Source: Marinobacter nanhaiticus D15-8W (GTDB lineage: Bacteria > Pseudomonadota > Gammaproteobacteria > Pseudomonadales > Oleiphilaceae). Taken from it: 64,000 nucleotides of DNA. The notes beneath the pieces were generated by a model that did no database searches, was not told where the DNA came from, and worked only from the letters and a program-made list of their open reading frames with translations. Numbering within the stretch: the first letter of the stretch is position 1; every line of letters begins with the position of its first letter. Position numbers and translations under genes: made by a program. Shown piece after piece: positions 43,518-52,683 of the stretch. The stretch covers positions 3,658,001 to 3,722,000 of the forward strand of contig NZ_AP028878.1 in NCBI RefSeq assembly GCF_036511935.1. Direction: 5' to 3'.

Positions 43518-44165
43518 GCGTTCCAGCCCGGCCAGATGCGACACTACCACCTCTTCGGCCATATTGGCGATCTCCGGTGGGAACGAATCCCCACTATCCA
43601 GACGTCGCAGTAGCGGCGTGCGCCCTACCAGGAAGAACACGATCTGCCCCACCAGAGTGTGGGTTTCGAGGATCACGCGGTTATCTGCCGGATCACGTTC
43701 CATAAGGATGGCGACCAGCGTAGTGATCGTGACGTGGGCGATTTCGAAGGCTTCCTTGTAGAGGATATCGAACGCCTCGCTGGGGTTGGCCTGCTCGCGC
43801 ATGATGAGCATCAGCCAGCGACGGGCCTCCTCCTCTTGAACAAACAACCGGACCATGCGGCGCACCAGTTGTTCCAACGTTTCCCGGGCCTGCTCACGGC
43901 CCAGCGTTTTCAGGTGCTCGTGGGTATCACCCGAAGTGTCCAACTCGAACGTCTGACGCAAGCGCTTGGCGATATGACGGGCGGTCGCGAGATACAGTCC
44001 ACGTTTGTTGCCGAAATAATAGGCAATCGACCCGATGTTCGAATTCGCGGACTCGGCGATCATTCGTGTCGTGGTGCCCTTGAAGCCATGTTCACCGAAC
44101 AGGTCAATGCCTGCCAGGATCAGCTTGCCAGAGGTTTCATCCTCGAGTCTGGCGGATTCCTTCAA
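43512..44165 (-). CDS. TetR-family regulator of the efflux operon (CecR-like)
   Basis: 217 residues. The helix-turn-helix is normal: TSGKLILAGIDLFGEHGFKGTTTRMIAESANSNIGSIAYYFGNKRGLYLATA. The C-domain ends with HTLVGQIVFFLVGRTPLLRRL, the pattern of CecR/YbiH (DUF1956) proteins. The start is TTG: the TTG and the RND stop codon share TTGA at 44162-44165, so translation is coupled to the efflux gene, with GGAG eight bases upstream. It should bind the palindromes at 48492-48529 (inference). Confidence 0.9.
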   Translation of the reverse strand: MKESARLEDETSGKLILAGIDLFGEHGFKGTTTRMIAESANSNIGSIAYYFGNKRGLYLATARHIAKRLRQTFELDTSGDTHEHLKTLGREQARETLEQLVRRMVRLFVQEEEARRWLMLIMREQANPSEAFDILYKEAFEIAHVTITTLVAILMERDPADNRVILETHTLVGQIVFFLVGRTPLLRRLDSGDSFPPEIANMAEEVVVSHLAGLERR

Positions 44166-47100
44166 GACTTCGGCTCCGGTTGCGAGGGATCGATAGCGGC
44201 CAGTGTCCCAGATTCACGCGCGAAGAAGTAGGTGTAGAGCACCGGCACCACGCCCAGACTCATGACCGTGCCCAACGCCAACCCGAACGCCATGGCACTG
44301 GCCATACCGTAGAACAATGCGTCACGCCCGATGATCAACGGCAGGAAGCCCAGTATCGTGGTGGTCGCCGCCATCAGGATCGGTCGCAGGCGGCGTACAG
44401 AGGCGCGTATTACCGCCTCGTCCATAGCGATACCCGGCGTTTGGCGGTCGATGTCGATGCGGTCGATCAGCACGATAGCATTGTTGACGATGATTCCGGC
44501 CAGGCTGTAGATCCCCAGCAACACCATAAAGCCGAAGTTGGCATGCATCACCAACAGCCCTACGGCAACCCCGGTGATGATCAGCGGGATAGTGGCGACG
44601 ATCAGCAGCGGCCGCTTGAACGAATTGAACTGGGCGACCAGGAGAATAAAGATCATACCCAGACAGATGGGCAAGTTGGCCTGCAACGCCGCCTGACCTT
44701 CCGCTGACTGCTTGACCACACCGTCGTATTCGATCCAGTGACCGGGCGGCAGTTTCGCTTCTATCCTGTCCAGGTCGGCTTGGACCCGCGGAACCATGTC
44801 TTCCGCCGTCATCTGCGTGTTGCGGGCTTCGATGGTGATGGCGCGTACCAGGTCTTCGCGATCGATACGGTAGTAGCCGTTACCCAGCTCCACATTGGCG
44901 ACCTGATTCAGCGGCACGCCCTGCCCCGAATTCTCGAGCGGGTAGACGGTCAGCGACTTGAGCCGCTGCAGGCTGGAGCGGTCGCCGGCTTCGTAGCGCA
45001 GCATGATGGGAATGATGTCGTCACCCTCACGGAAATTGCTCAGGTGATAGCCGTCGATGGCGCCCCGCAACGAACGGGCAATGTCCTCGGAACTCACTCC
45101 GGCATTACGGGCCTGTGCCTGGTCCACCTCGACCATGACTGACGGAATTCGGGCCTCCCAGCTTTGACGTACATCCAGCGCACCGGGAACATCCCTGAAT
45201 ACCCGTTCGATTTCCTGAGCTGTGTCGAACAATACCGATCGGTCCGGTCCCTTGACCTGCACTTCCAGCAGACTGCTGTCCGAGGGGCCCAGGAACATCT
45301 TGCTGACCTGTGCGGAAACCTCCGGAAAATACTGCCCCATTAACGTACGGGTCGATCGAATGACGTGGTCCACGTTGTCCCGGTCTTTCACGTTCAGCAC
45401 CAGGAAACCCTTGTTCGGCGCCGGGTCGATCGGGGTCAGCGAGAGTACGAAGCGCGGTCCGCCAAAACCGGCATAGGCCGCTACGCTGGAGACTTCGCCC
45501 TCCAGTTCCGAGTCTTCACTCAGCGCAGCGCTGATCGCCTGCACCTTGCGGTCGGCCTCCGAAGGCGCAATATCGGATGGAAAATCTACGTAGACCAGCA
45601 CCTGGTTGCGATCCGAATCCGGGAAGAATTTTTTCGGAATCACCTGCATCAACGCCACACCGCCTACCAGCGCCAGGATCATTACTCCTAGGAAAATCGG
45701 CCGATGACGCAGCACCCGCCGCAACAGGCGTTCATAGCGGGACGCCATAAAACGGAACAGCCTATCCGACAGCTTATTGGTGGACGTATGCTCGTCTGAG
45801 CTATTCGCCCCCACGCCTTCCGGCACCTTGAGAAAGTGATGGCAGAGGATAGGCGTTACCGTGAGCGACAACACCCAGGAGGTCAGCAGCGTGATGGCGA
45901 TGACGATGGAAATCGATCGGGTGTATTCACCGGACACATGCTCCGCCAGCATCAGCGGCAGGAACACCAGGATCGTCGTCAGTGTCGATGACAACAGGGG
46001 CATGGCCAGTTCCCTGCAGGTATCACGCAGGGCCTCATCCCGTGTCGAACCGCCTTCGAGCCGTGTCTTGAAGTCCTCGGCGACGACGATGGCATTGTCT
46101 ACGAGCAGGCCGAGCGCGATCACCAGCGTCGCGAGGCTCATCCGCTGCAGGGTCATATCCATGAACCCCATGACCGCCAGGGTGACCAACATCACCGTGG
46201 GAATGATGGAGCCGACGATCAACCCCGTACGCATCCCCAGGAACAGGATCACGACCGCCAGCACGATCACCAGTGTCTGGATGACGCTCGAGGTGACGCC
46301 GTAGACCGCGTTGCCCACCTGGTCGGCCTGGAAAGTCATGATCTTGAGCTGGTAACCGGCGGGCAGATTCTCACGCACATCGTTAAGCGTGCCTTTTACC
46401 GCGTGGCCGTAATCCAGCACGCTGTATCCATCGAGCATGGCGATGGCGAACACGATAGCCTGCTTGCCGTTGAAGTACGCGGGGCGTTCCACAGGGTCCA
46501 CGTAGCCACGTTCGACCCGGCCCAGGTCGCCCAGGCGAATCGTGCCGCCGTCGGGCAGCCGGATCTCAGCATTGCGCAGCGTCTCGATATCGGGATATTC
46601 ACCGGAGACCTGCAAGGCGAAACGCTGTTCGCCGGATTCGATCACGCCTGCCGGCGGCATCACATTGCGGGATTGCAGCTGCGACGCGAGCCCGTTGGGC
46701 GACAACCCCAGTTCCGCCATGCGCGATTCCGGCAGGTCGATGAAGATGCGCTGGGGCTGCACGCCCAGCAACTCCACTTTCTGCGTGCCTTCGATGGCGT
46801 AGAGCGACGTTCGGATGTGCTCGGCCATCTCCAGCTGTTCGGCCTGAGTGAAGTCATCCGACATCAATGCCGCGGTAACCACGGCGACGTCACCGAAATC
46901 GTCGTTGAGGCGGGGTTCCCCCGTGCCCTCGGGCAGGTCGGCACGGGCGGCATCGATCTGTTCGCGCACCTCGTCCCAGATCTGGTCGAGGTTGAAGTAG
47001 CGGTCGTGGATCACGACGTGAATCAGGGATCGACCGCGCATGGAGGTCGAACGAATCTCCTCGACCTCGCCGACCGAGCGCACGCTAGCCTCCAGCGGCT

Positions 47101-47293
47101 TGGTGATGTTCTGCTCCACCTGCTCGGCGGGCAGTCCCGGATACTCCGTGGTGATCACCGCCTCACGGATGGTGATCTTCGGGTCTTCCCGTGTGGGTAA
47201 CGCGAAATAACTGAAAGCGCCGTAGATGATGGCGGTTACCGTAGCCAGCAGGACCACGGGACGGTAACGGAAGGCCAGTTGCGAGAGATTCAT
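44162..47293 (-). CDS. RND efflux pump inner-membrane subunit
   Basis: 1043 residues from MNLSQLAFRYRPV (GAGGTGG 4 bases upstream); the frame extends 26 codons further but with no RBS. Twelve membrane segments in two repeats. The N-terminal half has PTREDPKITIREAVITTEYPG and the TM4 motif GLLVDNAIVVAEDF (Asp-Asn instead of the Asp-Asp of AcrB); the C-terminal half has GIIVNNAIVLIDRI. The GEDEPR-like patches are those of the multidrug/hydrophobe group rather than heavy-metal CzcA. It works with the adaptor 7 bp upstream. No outer-membrane channel gene is in the operon, so it must share a TolC elsewhere. Confidence 0.95.
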   Translation of the reverse strand: MNLSQLAFRYRPVVLLATVTAIIYGAFSYFALPTREDPKITIREAVITTEYPGLPAEQVEQNITKPLEASVRSVGEVEEIRSTSMRGRSLIHVVIHDRYFNLDQIWDEVREQIDAARADLPEGTGEPRLNDDFGDVAVVTAALMSDDFTQAEQLEMAEHIRTSLYAIEGTQKVELLGVQPQRIFIDLPESRMAELGLSPNGLASQLQSRNVMPPAGVIESGEQRFALQVSGEYPDIETLRNAEIRLPDGGTIRLGDLGRVERGYVDPVERPAYFNGKQAIVFAIAMLDGYSVLDYGHAVKGTLNDVRENLPAGYQLKIMTFQADQVGNAVYGVTSSVIQTLVIVLAVVILFLGMRTGLIVGSIIPTVMLVTLAVMGFMDMTLQRMSLATLVIALGLLVDNAIVVAEDFKTRLEGGSTRDEALRDTCRELAMPLLSSTLTTILVFLPLMLAEHVSGEYTRSISIVIAITLLTSWVLSLTVTPILCHHFLKVPEGVGANSSDEHTSTNKLSDRLFRFMASRYERLLRRVLRHRPIFLGVMILALVGGVALMQVIPKKFFPDSDRNQVLVYVDFPSDIAPSEADRKVQAISAALSEDSELEGEVSSVAAYAGFGGPRFVLSLTPIDPAPNKGFLVLNVKDRDNVDHVIRSTRTLMGQYFPEVSAQVSKMFLGPSDSSLLEVQVKGPDRSVLFDTAQEIERVFRDVPGALDVRQSWEARIPSVMVEVDQAQARNAGVSSEDIARSLRGAIDGYHLSNFREGDDIIPIMLRYEAGDRSSLQRLKSLTVYPLENSGQGVPLNQVANVELGNGYYRIDREDLVRAITIEARNTQMTAEDMVPRVQADLDRIEAKLPPGHWIEYDGVVKQSAEGQAALQANLPICLGMIFILLVAQFNSFKRPLLIVATIPLIITGVAVGLLVMHANFGFMVLLGIYSLAGIIVNNAIVLIDRIDIDRQTPGIAMDEAVIRASVRRLRPILMAATTTILGFLPLIIGRDALFYGMASAMAFGLALGTVMSLGVVPVLYTYFFARESGTLAAIDPSQPEPKS

Positions 47294-47300
47294 GGCCACC

Positions 47301-48461
47301 TCAGTTATAGCGTTCGGGGCCCTGCCCCATAACGGACACCTTCTGCCCTTCCGAGACGAACTCCGCGCCACGGGCTACGATGCGATCACCCGGAGACAAA
47401 GCCCCGGCCACCGCGGCGATCTGCTCGCTGACGGCCAGCACGTCCAACTCAATTCGTTCCAGCCGATTGTCCTCATCCAGACGCAGGACGTGGGCCTGTT
47501 CGCGGGTGTCGTAGACCAACGCCGTAAGCGGCACCCTGACCGCCGAGTCTCCCTCCTCAAGGGTCTGCATATCGCCTGCCGCAATATCCAGATGAACCTG
47601 GGCGGTCATCCCCGAGCGCAGGCCGCCAACAGGTTCTTCCAGAGCCAGGATGATCGGATAGTTGTTCGACGATTGCGGCTGGGTACCAATATGCTTGATG
47701 GAGGCCGGTACCGGCTCGCCGCCCAGGGCGGGGATGGTAATGGTATGCAGGGACTTGGCGTTGAGGTGACCTACGAGGTTCTCGGCAACGCTGGTTTCCA
47801 CTTCGAAACCGTCACGGTCGGAAATGACATCGAGCACGGCCTGGTTTGGACTGACTCGCTCGGCGGGTTCCACGTGCCGCTGACTGATCGACCCGGAAAA
47901 GGGGGCCTTCAATTCGGTCAGGCGCAAATCCCGCGCCGCGAGACGCCGGGATGCCACCGCCGATTCATAACGGGAACGCGCTGACTCCAGGGACGCTTCG
48001 GCACTGTCCAGCTGCGACTGGCTGGTATAGCCCTTCTCCCGCAAACTGTTCTGGCGATTGTAGGCAAGCCGGGCTTCATCCAGCGCAGCTTTCGCTTCCT
48101 GCTCAGTGGCAACGGCGCGGTCGTACTCCAGCTGATAACGAGCGTCTTCAAGCACCGCCAGCGTTTCCCCGGCCTCGACATTATCGCCCACATCCACAGT
48201 CAGGCGTTCTATCTTGCCGGAGATCTCGAAGCTGAGTTCGGTCTGCTCAGCAGCCTTCACGCGGCCCGATAGCGTGATCTCAGAGGAACCATTGGCTGGC
48301 AAGACGGTGGCGGCATCCACGACCCGGGGCTTTTCCTCCTCGCTGTCAGCGCCTGTTGACGAGCTGCAGCCTGCGATAAAGAGGGCCAGTATGGGAATCG
48401 TGATACCCATACCCCGGGTCCGGCCCCAAACCCCGGCAAAAACTCTGTTTGAAAGGCTCAT
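47301..48461 (-). CDS. RND efflux periplasmic adaptor (membrane fusion lipoprotein)
   Basis: 386 residues. Lipoprotein signal with lipobox FIAGC. Then SSEITLSGRVKAAEQTELSFEISGKIERL (lipoyl half), a helical hairpin rich in Ala/Glu (DEARLAYNRQNSLREKG, ESARSRYESAVASRRLAARDL), the second lipoyl half ELKAPFSGSISQRHVEPAE, and beta-barrel and membrane-proximal domains. GGAGAG sits 7 bases before the ATG. It is the first gene of the operon adaptor-pump-regulator; the operator palindromes lie 31-68 bp upstream. Confidence 0.94.
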   Translation of the reverse strand: MSLSNRVFAGVWGRTRGMGITIPILALFIAGCSSSTGADSEEEKPRVVDAATVLPANGSSEITLSGRVKAAEQTELSFEISGKIERLTVDVGDNVEAGETLAVLEDARYQLEYDRAVATEQEAKAALDEARLAYNRQNSLREKGYTSQSQLDSAEASLESARSRYESAVASRRLAARDLRLTELKAPFSGSISQRHVEPAERVSPNQAVLDVISDRDGFEVETSVAENLVGHLNAKSLHTITIPALGGEPVPASIKHIGTQPQSSNNYPIILALEEPVGGLRSGMTAQVHLDIAAGDMQTLEEGDSAVRVPLTALVYDTREQAHVLRLDEDNRLERIELDVLAVSEQIAAVAGALSPGDRIVARGAEFVSEGQKVSVMGQGPERYN

Positions 48462-48491
48462 AACGCATCTCTCCGGCGTGACGCGGCGATT

Positions 48492-48529
48492 TAATCAATT
48501 GATTACGCCATCGTATAATCACTTGATTA
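48492..48529 (-). promoter_or_regulatory. Twin palindromic operators of the efflux operon
   Basis: TAATCAATTGATTA (48492-48505) is a perfect 14-bp palindrome. TAATCACTTGATTA (48516-48529) is the same with one base pair broken at its centre. Their centres are 24 bp apart, both just before the adaptor start. Likely bound by the TetR-type regulator at 43512-44165. Confidence 0.6.
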
Positions 48530-48636
48530 AATTTCAAGATGCAAGCTGTAAAAAGAGATGTTCACCGCACTTTAGCGGGAATCCGTATAACGGAACGCGT
48601 GCCGGGAATGGGGCAGCCCACCGGACTGCTCCGAAG

Positions 48637-48937
48637 CTAAAGAGGGTGTTGCAAAAGCTTGCGGCTTGAAGCCTCTCTCCCCTGGCGGGGTGTAGGCGGA
48701 AGTAGCGAAGCAGCGCTTCGCCCGCCGGAACGCCCGGAGCCTCCGACGACGGGCTGGGGCGCGGAGCGGAGGTTTGGAGAGAGGGGGGGACGAGGCGAAA
48801 GCCTCGCTCGAAGTCGGCTCTGGCAACGATGGGCGCCTGACGGCGCTGCCCCCTCTCCCCGGCCCTCTCCCGCGAGGGGAGAGGGAGTTTATGCCGGTAC
48901 TTTGGAGATACGGCTACTTTTGCAACACCCTCTAAAG
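48637..48937. mobile_element. MITE-like non-coding element with 17-bp terminal inverted repeats
   Basis: Left end AGAGGGTGTTGCAAAAG (48641-48657); right end is its exact reverse complement (48917-48933). The hexamer CTAAAG flanks both ends (48637-48642 and 48932-48937) and may be a target duplication. About 290 bp inside carry no ORF with an RBS. A second inverted repeat lies within: CCCTCTCCCC (48851-48860) / GGGGAGAGGG (48876-48885). The TGTTGCAAA core resembles ends of several IS families, so a transposase elsewhere might move it. Confidence 0.7.
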
Positions 48938-49070
48938 CGTCGGCTACATTTTCCAGATCACTCGAGCATGTAGCAGATGCTTCAGCTTCTGAGGCGCCGA
49001 AGGTGCCCATAGTCTTACGACACATGCGGAGTACTCCCGGCTCTCCCCGTCACACTAATACGCGATAAAC

Positions 49071-49100
49071 CAAAAGAAAGGCCCACCGGACGGTGGGCCT
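49071..49100 (-). terminator. Rho-independent terminator of wrbA
   Basis: Perfect 9-bp stem AGGCCCACC (49079-49087) / GGTGGGCCT (49092-49100), GGAC loop, followed on the minus strand by TTCTTTTGG. Confidence 0.82.
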
Positions 49101-49131
49101 AGGGAGACAAACGTCAGGAGAAATAGACAGC

Positions 49132-49731
49132 CTAGTCGAAAAGCCGCGCTGTGGTCCTGGCGACCAATTCGCCCTGGTGGCGGGCGCCTTCCAGTTCTAT
49201 CTCACTGGGCTCTCTAGAACCATCCGAACCGGCAATGGTCGTCGAACCATAGGGCGCACCGCCGACGATCTCATCCAGGGTCGCCTGACCTTTATGGCTG
49301 TAGGGCAGGCCCACGATAATCATGCCGAAGTGCAACAGGTTGGTGATCACGGAGAACAGCGTGGTTTCCTGCCCGCCGTGCTGGCTGGCTGTCGACGTGA
49401 AAGCGCTACCGACCTTCCCGACCATCGCCCCCTTGGCCCAGAGGCCGCCGGCCTGGTCCAGGAACGCCGCCATCTGACTGCTGACCCGACCGAACCGGGT
49501 GGGCGTGCCGATCACGATGGCATCGTAGTTCGCCAGGTCCTCCACCTTGGCAATCGGGGCTTCCTGATCCAGCTTGAATCCCGCATCCTTAGCAACATCT
49601 TCCGGCACGGTTTCCGGCACACGCTTGATATCGGCTTCCATGTCGGCGTTACGCACGCCGGTAGCGATCGCCTTGGCCATGGTTTCGATATGGCCGTACG
49701 AGGAGTAATAAAGTACAAGGACCTTAGCCAT
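49132..49731 (-). CDS. wrbA: NAD(P)H:quinone oxidoreductase, WrbA type
   Basis: 199-200 residues starting [19 protein letters not shown], fixed by AGGAGG 7 bases upstream. The FMN-binding flavodoxin fold is clear: [15 protein letters not shown] (phosphate loop), [21 protein letters not shown] and [17 protein letters not shown]. Length equals E. coli WrbA (198). It reduces quinones by two electrons without semiquinone, and is a stress enzyme. Single gene with its own terminator. Confidence 0.96.
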   Translation of the reverse strand: MAKVLVLYYSSYGHIETMAKAIATGVRNADMEADIKRVPETVPEDVAKDAGFKLDQEAPIAKVEDLANYDAIVIGTPTRFGRVSSQMAAFLDQAGGLWAKGAMVGKVGSAFTSTASQHGGQETTLFSVITNLLHFGMIIVGLPYSHKGQATLDEIVGGAPYGSTTIAGSDGSREPSEIELEGARHQGELVARTTARLFD

Positions 49732-49999
49732 GTGTGACCTCCTGTTCAGTGGGTAAGGCAGATCCGGTTGTCCGAGCGCGGAGTCTGTCCAGGAAAGTAA
49801 TACGCGAAGCCATCGCCTCAGGTTCAGACGACAGTACCAAGCAAAAAAATTACATTGCACCCGCCGCCCGCATGCCATCAAGAACAAATGTTTCTTGTCG
49901 TATTACGGTCGATCAAGCTAAGTATTTTTCAGATGATTTTGCAGGGAGTCTTGGCGCAAGAAGAAGTAACGACGCGGCCTAAGAAACACAAGGCTCTAG

Positions 50000-50515
50000 T
50001 TATTCGTAATCAGTGATGCGCGGCTGCGGAACAGACTTACACTCGTTAAAGGCGTAGCCTCTGGTGCCTCCACCCAGCGTTTGATATTTGGCGAAACAAT
50101 CCTGACTTTTGCGGTATTCCTCCATTTTTGCCCTATAAATTGCCATTCTCTCCGCGCGGGTGAGTCTCGCCTGGCCTGGCTTTGGAGCGATAACCGGGGG
50201 CTCTTGAGTTTTCCCGCCACCTTTCCGCTCCGCTAGTGATTCAGGGGCATGACTTTCCTCAGTTTCCAGGCGCAAGCGCCTCACATCATCCGCCGCCCGT
50301 TCGGCACGCTCAACAATAGCTTTCGCTTCTTGTCTTTCTTCGGCAGACGGTTGACTTGTATCGACTTGAACTTGCTCAACCGATGCTCTGTACTCCTCAG
50401 GAACAGAATCAGAAAAGTGCACAACACCTTTCTCATCGATCCATTTGTATAACTCAGCAGAGGCTTGCGATCCAGTCGCAACATATAGCGAAACGAGCAA
50501 CAACGCGCGGAACAT
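50000..50515 (-). CDS. DUF4124-domain secreted protein
   Basis: 171 residues from MFRALLLVSLYVATG (AAAGGA 7 bases upstream). Signal peptide to about 20 (GSQASA). Residues about 21-60 are a DUF4124 domain: ELYKWIDEKGVVHFSDSVPEEYR. The rest is charged, with coiled-coil potential (AIVERAERAADDVRRLRLETEE), and two Cys near the end. The function of DUF4124 is unknown; such proteins are envelope-located. No operon. Confidence 0.85.
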   Translation of the reverse strand: MFRALLLVSLYVATGSQASAELYKWIDEKGVVHFSDSVPEEYRASVEQVQVDTSQPSAEERQEAKAIVERAERAADDVRRLRLETEESHAPESLAERKGGGKTQEPPVIAPKPGQARLTRAERMAIYRAKMEEYRKSQDCFAKYQTLGGGTRGYAFNECKSVPQPRITDYE

Positions 50516-50652
50516 CAAGATATCCTTTTCAGTACATCTATCCTGCATGAGTTAACTATAGCTCACAATTTCATCAGGTTGTCTATCGCAGGAGAGCACT
50601 CTGCTAACATGCCGGAAAAAAGGTATCGCTAGCCAAGGACGAAGGACACCTC

Positions 50653-51312
50653 ATGATAGAACGGCAACAATTCGTGGTGATTGGACTGGGCGTTTTCGGC
50701 GAGACTATCGCCAAGGAACTGACCCGACTGGGACACGATGTACTCGGGGTAGACACCGACGAAAGCCGCATCGACCGACTGGCAGAATCGATCACCCACG
50801 CCGTGATTGCCGACGTGACTGACGAGAATGCCCTGAAGGAGTTGGATGTGGGGCAATACGACGTCGGGGTGGTCGCGATCGACAATGACTTCGAGGCCGC
50901 TATCCTGGCGACGATGCAATTGCTCGATATGGGTATCAAGAAGGTATGGGCCAAGGCGATCACCAGCCAGCATCACCGCATCCTCGACAAGATCGGCGCC
51001 ACCCGGGTGATCGGGCCTGAATTCGAGATGGGCGTGCGGGTCGCCCAGGAACTCAACTACCCCATGGTCAACAACTACATCGGCCTCGGGGACGATGAGT
51101 TTGTCGTCGAGATCTTCGCCACCGATCAACTTCATGATACGGCCCTGCAGGAGCTGGCCCGGGAAACCGAAGCCGAAGTCACGCTGCTGGTAGTTAAACG
51201 CGGCGCTGAAACGACGATCAATCCCGCGGACGACTTTGTCCTCCACAAGGGCGACCAAATCGTGCTCGCCGGCACCCTCACCGAATTCCGAAAACTCGCC
51301 GATCGCATATGA
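50653..51312 (+). CDS. K+ uptake NAD-binding regulatory subunit (TrkA/KtrA)
   Basis: 219 residues, one RCK unit: RCK-N with VIGLGVFGETIAKELTRLG (NAD/ATP-binding Rossmann loop), VAIDNDFEAAILATMQL, and RCK-C at about 140-219 (TLLVVKRGAETTINPADDF). It has half the length of E. coli TrkA (458), so it is KtrA-like and would form an octameric ring gating the channel. It overlaps the TrkH/KtrB gene by ATGA (51309-51312), so translation is coupled. Confidence 0.94.
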   Translation: MIERQQFVVIGLGVFGETIAKELTRLGHDVLGVDTDESRIDRLAESITHAVIADVTDENALKELDVGQYDVGVVAIDNDFEAAILATMQLLDMGIKKVWAKAITSQHHRILDKIGATRVIGPEFEMGVRVAQELNYPMVNNYIGLGDDEFVVEIFATDQLHDTALQELARETEAEVTLLVVKRGAETTINPADDFVLHKGDQIVLAGTLTEFRKLADRI

Positions 51313-52676
51313 GTTACTGGCGGCCGGCGCTATTCCCCAGGCATCCGCGGTCTTCCCGATCAGGCCCTCGTCGCACCAGCCCACCAAGGCTGTTGATCGA
51401 GGGTTTCCTGGTCCTGATTGTCGTCGGTAGCTGTCTGCTGAAAACACCCTGGGCCACCCATGTACCGATCACCTGGTTGGAAGCCGCCTTTACCGCAACG
51501 TCAGCCGTCACAGTAACAGGCCTGGTGGTCGTCGATACCGGTAGCCAGTTCACACTGTTCGGGCAGTTGGTCATCCTGACACTGATCCAGTTCGGCGGGC
51601 TGGGGCTAATGACTTTCGCTGTGCTTACCGCAGTCGCCCTGGGCTTCCGCCTGGGCCTGAAACAGCAATTGGTCGCCCAGGAAGCCCTGAACGAGATTTC
51701 GATCAAGACGACCCGCAAAGCCGGGGCCCACATTGCGTTATTTGCACTGATCAGTGAAGCCATCGGCCTTGCAGTGCTGGCCTGCTTCTTCGTCCCGGAA
51801 AAGGGCTGGCTGGACGGCCTCTATCACGCGCTGTTCTACGCTATATCGGCGTTCAACAATGCTGGCTTCGGGTTATCCCCGGACAGTTTGATGGCCTATG
51901 TCTCAAGCCCCGGCATCTCGTTGACGGTCAGCGCCCTCTTCCTGGTGGGCGGATTGGGCTATATCGTGGTGAAGGAGGTGCTGGAGAAGCGTAGTTTCAC
52001 CGCCCTGTCGGTCTACTCCAAGTTGATCCTGGTCACCACCGTCATTCTCAATATCGCAGCCACCGCGATCTTCCTGTTGCTGGAGTACGGCAATCCCGAA
52101 ACCCTGGGCGCCATGAATGCCTTTGGCGACAAGCTGCTGGCGGCCTGGTTCCAGAGCACCACACCACGTACAGCCGGCTTCAATACCCTGGACATCAGTG
52201 CGCTGACCCAGGGGACCTGCGTCCTGTTCCTGCTGCTGATGTTTATTGGCGGTGCGCCCAATTCCACCTCCAGCGGCATCAAGCTCACCACGTTCGTCAT
52301 CCTGATCGTGGCCACACGTTCTTTCCTGAAGGGCAATCTCAATCCGTCCATCTTCAAGCGGTCAATCACCCGTGAAGCCGTGATCAAGGCCTTAGCGATC
52401 ACGACACTGGCCATGGCAACCATTTTTCTCGGCGTCTTCGGACTGACGATAACGACCGACTACGGCTTTCTCGACCTCGCATTCGAGGCGGTTTCCGCGT
52501 TCGGCACGGTGGGACTCTCAGGGGGCGCAACAGGAGAGCTCAACGCAGCCGGCCAGATCATCATTATGCTGGTCATGTTGATTGGCCGCGTCGGCCCACT
52601 CACACTCGGCTACATCCTCACCATGCGCAGCAAATCCCACGTGCGCTATGCAAAGACGGAATTCCCAGTGGGATAG
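51309..52676 (+). CDS. K+ transporter membrane subunit (TrkH/KtrB)
   Basis: 455 residues, about eight membrane segments with four pore loops. Filters: TATSAVTVTGLVVVD, AISAFNNAGFGLSPDS, TTPRTAGFNTLDISAL and EAVSAFGTVGLSGG, each with the conserved central Gly. GGAPNSTSSGIKLTTFV is a family signature. It imports K+ (with Na+ or H+) under control of the RCK subunit. Convergent with the CDF gene. Confidence 0.95.
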   Translation: MSYWRPALFPRHPRSSRSGPRRTSPPRLLIEGFLVLIVVGSCLLKTPWATHVPITWLEAAFTATSAVTVTGLVVVDTGSQFTLFGQLVILTLIQFGGLGLMTFAVLTAVALGFRLGLKQQLVAQEALNEISIKTTRKAGAHIALFALISEAIGLAVLACFFVPEKGWLDGLYHALFYAISAFNNAGFGLSPDSLMAYVSSPGISLTVSALFLVGGLGYIVVKEVLEKRSFTALSVYSKLILVTTVILNIAATAIFLLLEYGNPETLGAMNAFGDKLLAAWFQSTTPRTAGFNTLDISALTQGTCVLFLLLMFIGGAPNSTSSGIKLTTFVILIVATRSFLKGNLNPSIFKRSITREAVIKALAITTLAMATIFLGVFGLTITTDYGFLDLAFEAVSAFGTVGLSGGATGELNAAGQIIIMLVMLIGRVGPLTLGYILTMRSKSHVRYAKTEFPVG

Positions 52677-52683
52677 TTCCGCG

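Noticed and set aside
46403..47200. 265-codon plus-strand frame inside the RND gene
   Set aside because: Antisense shadow; no RBS or family features.
48534..49025. 163-codon minus-strand frame across the MITE-like element
   Set aside because: Composed of the repeat's own sequence, no RBS; the inverted-repeat structure explains it better.
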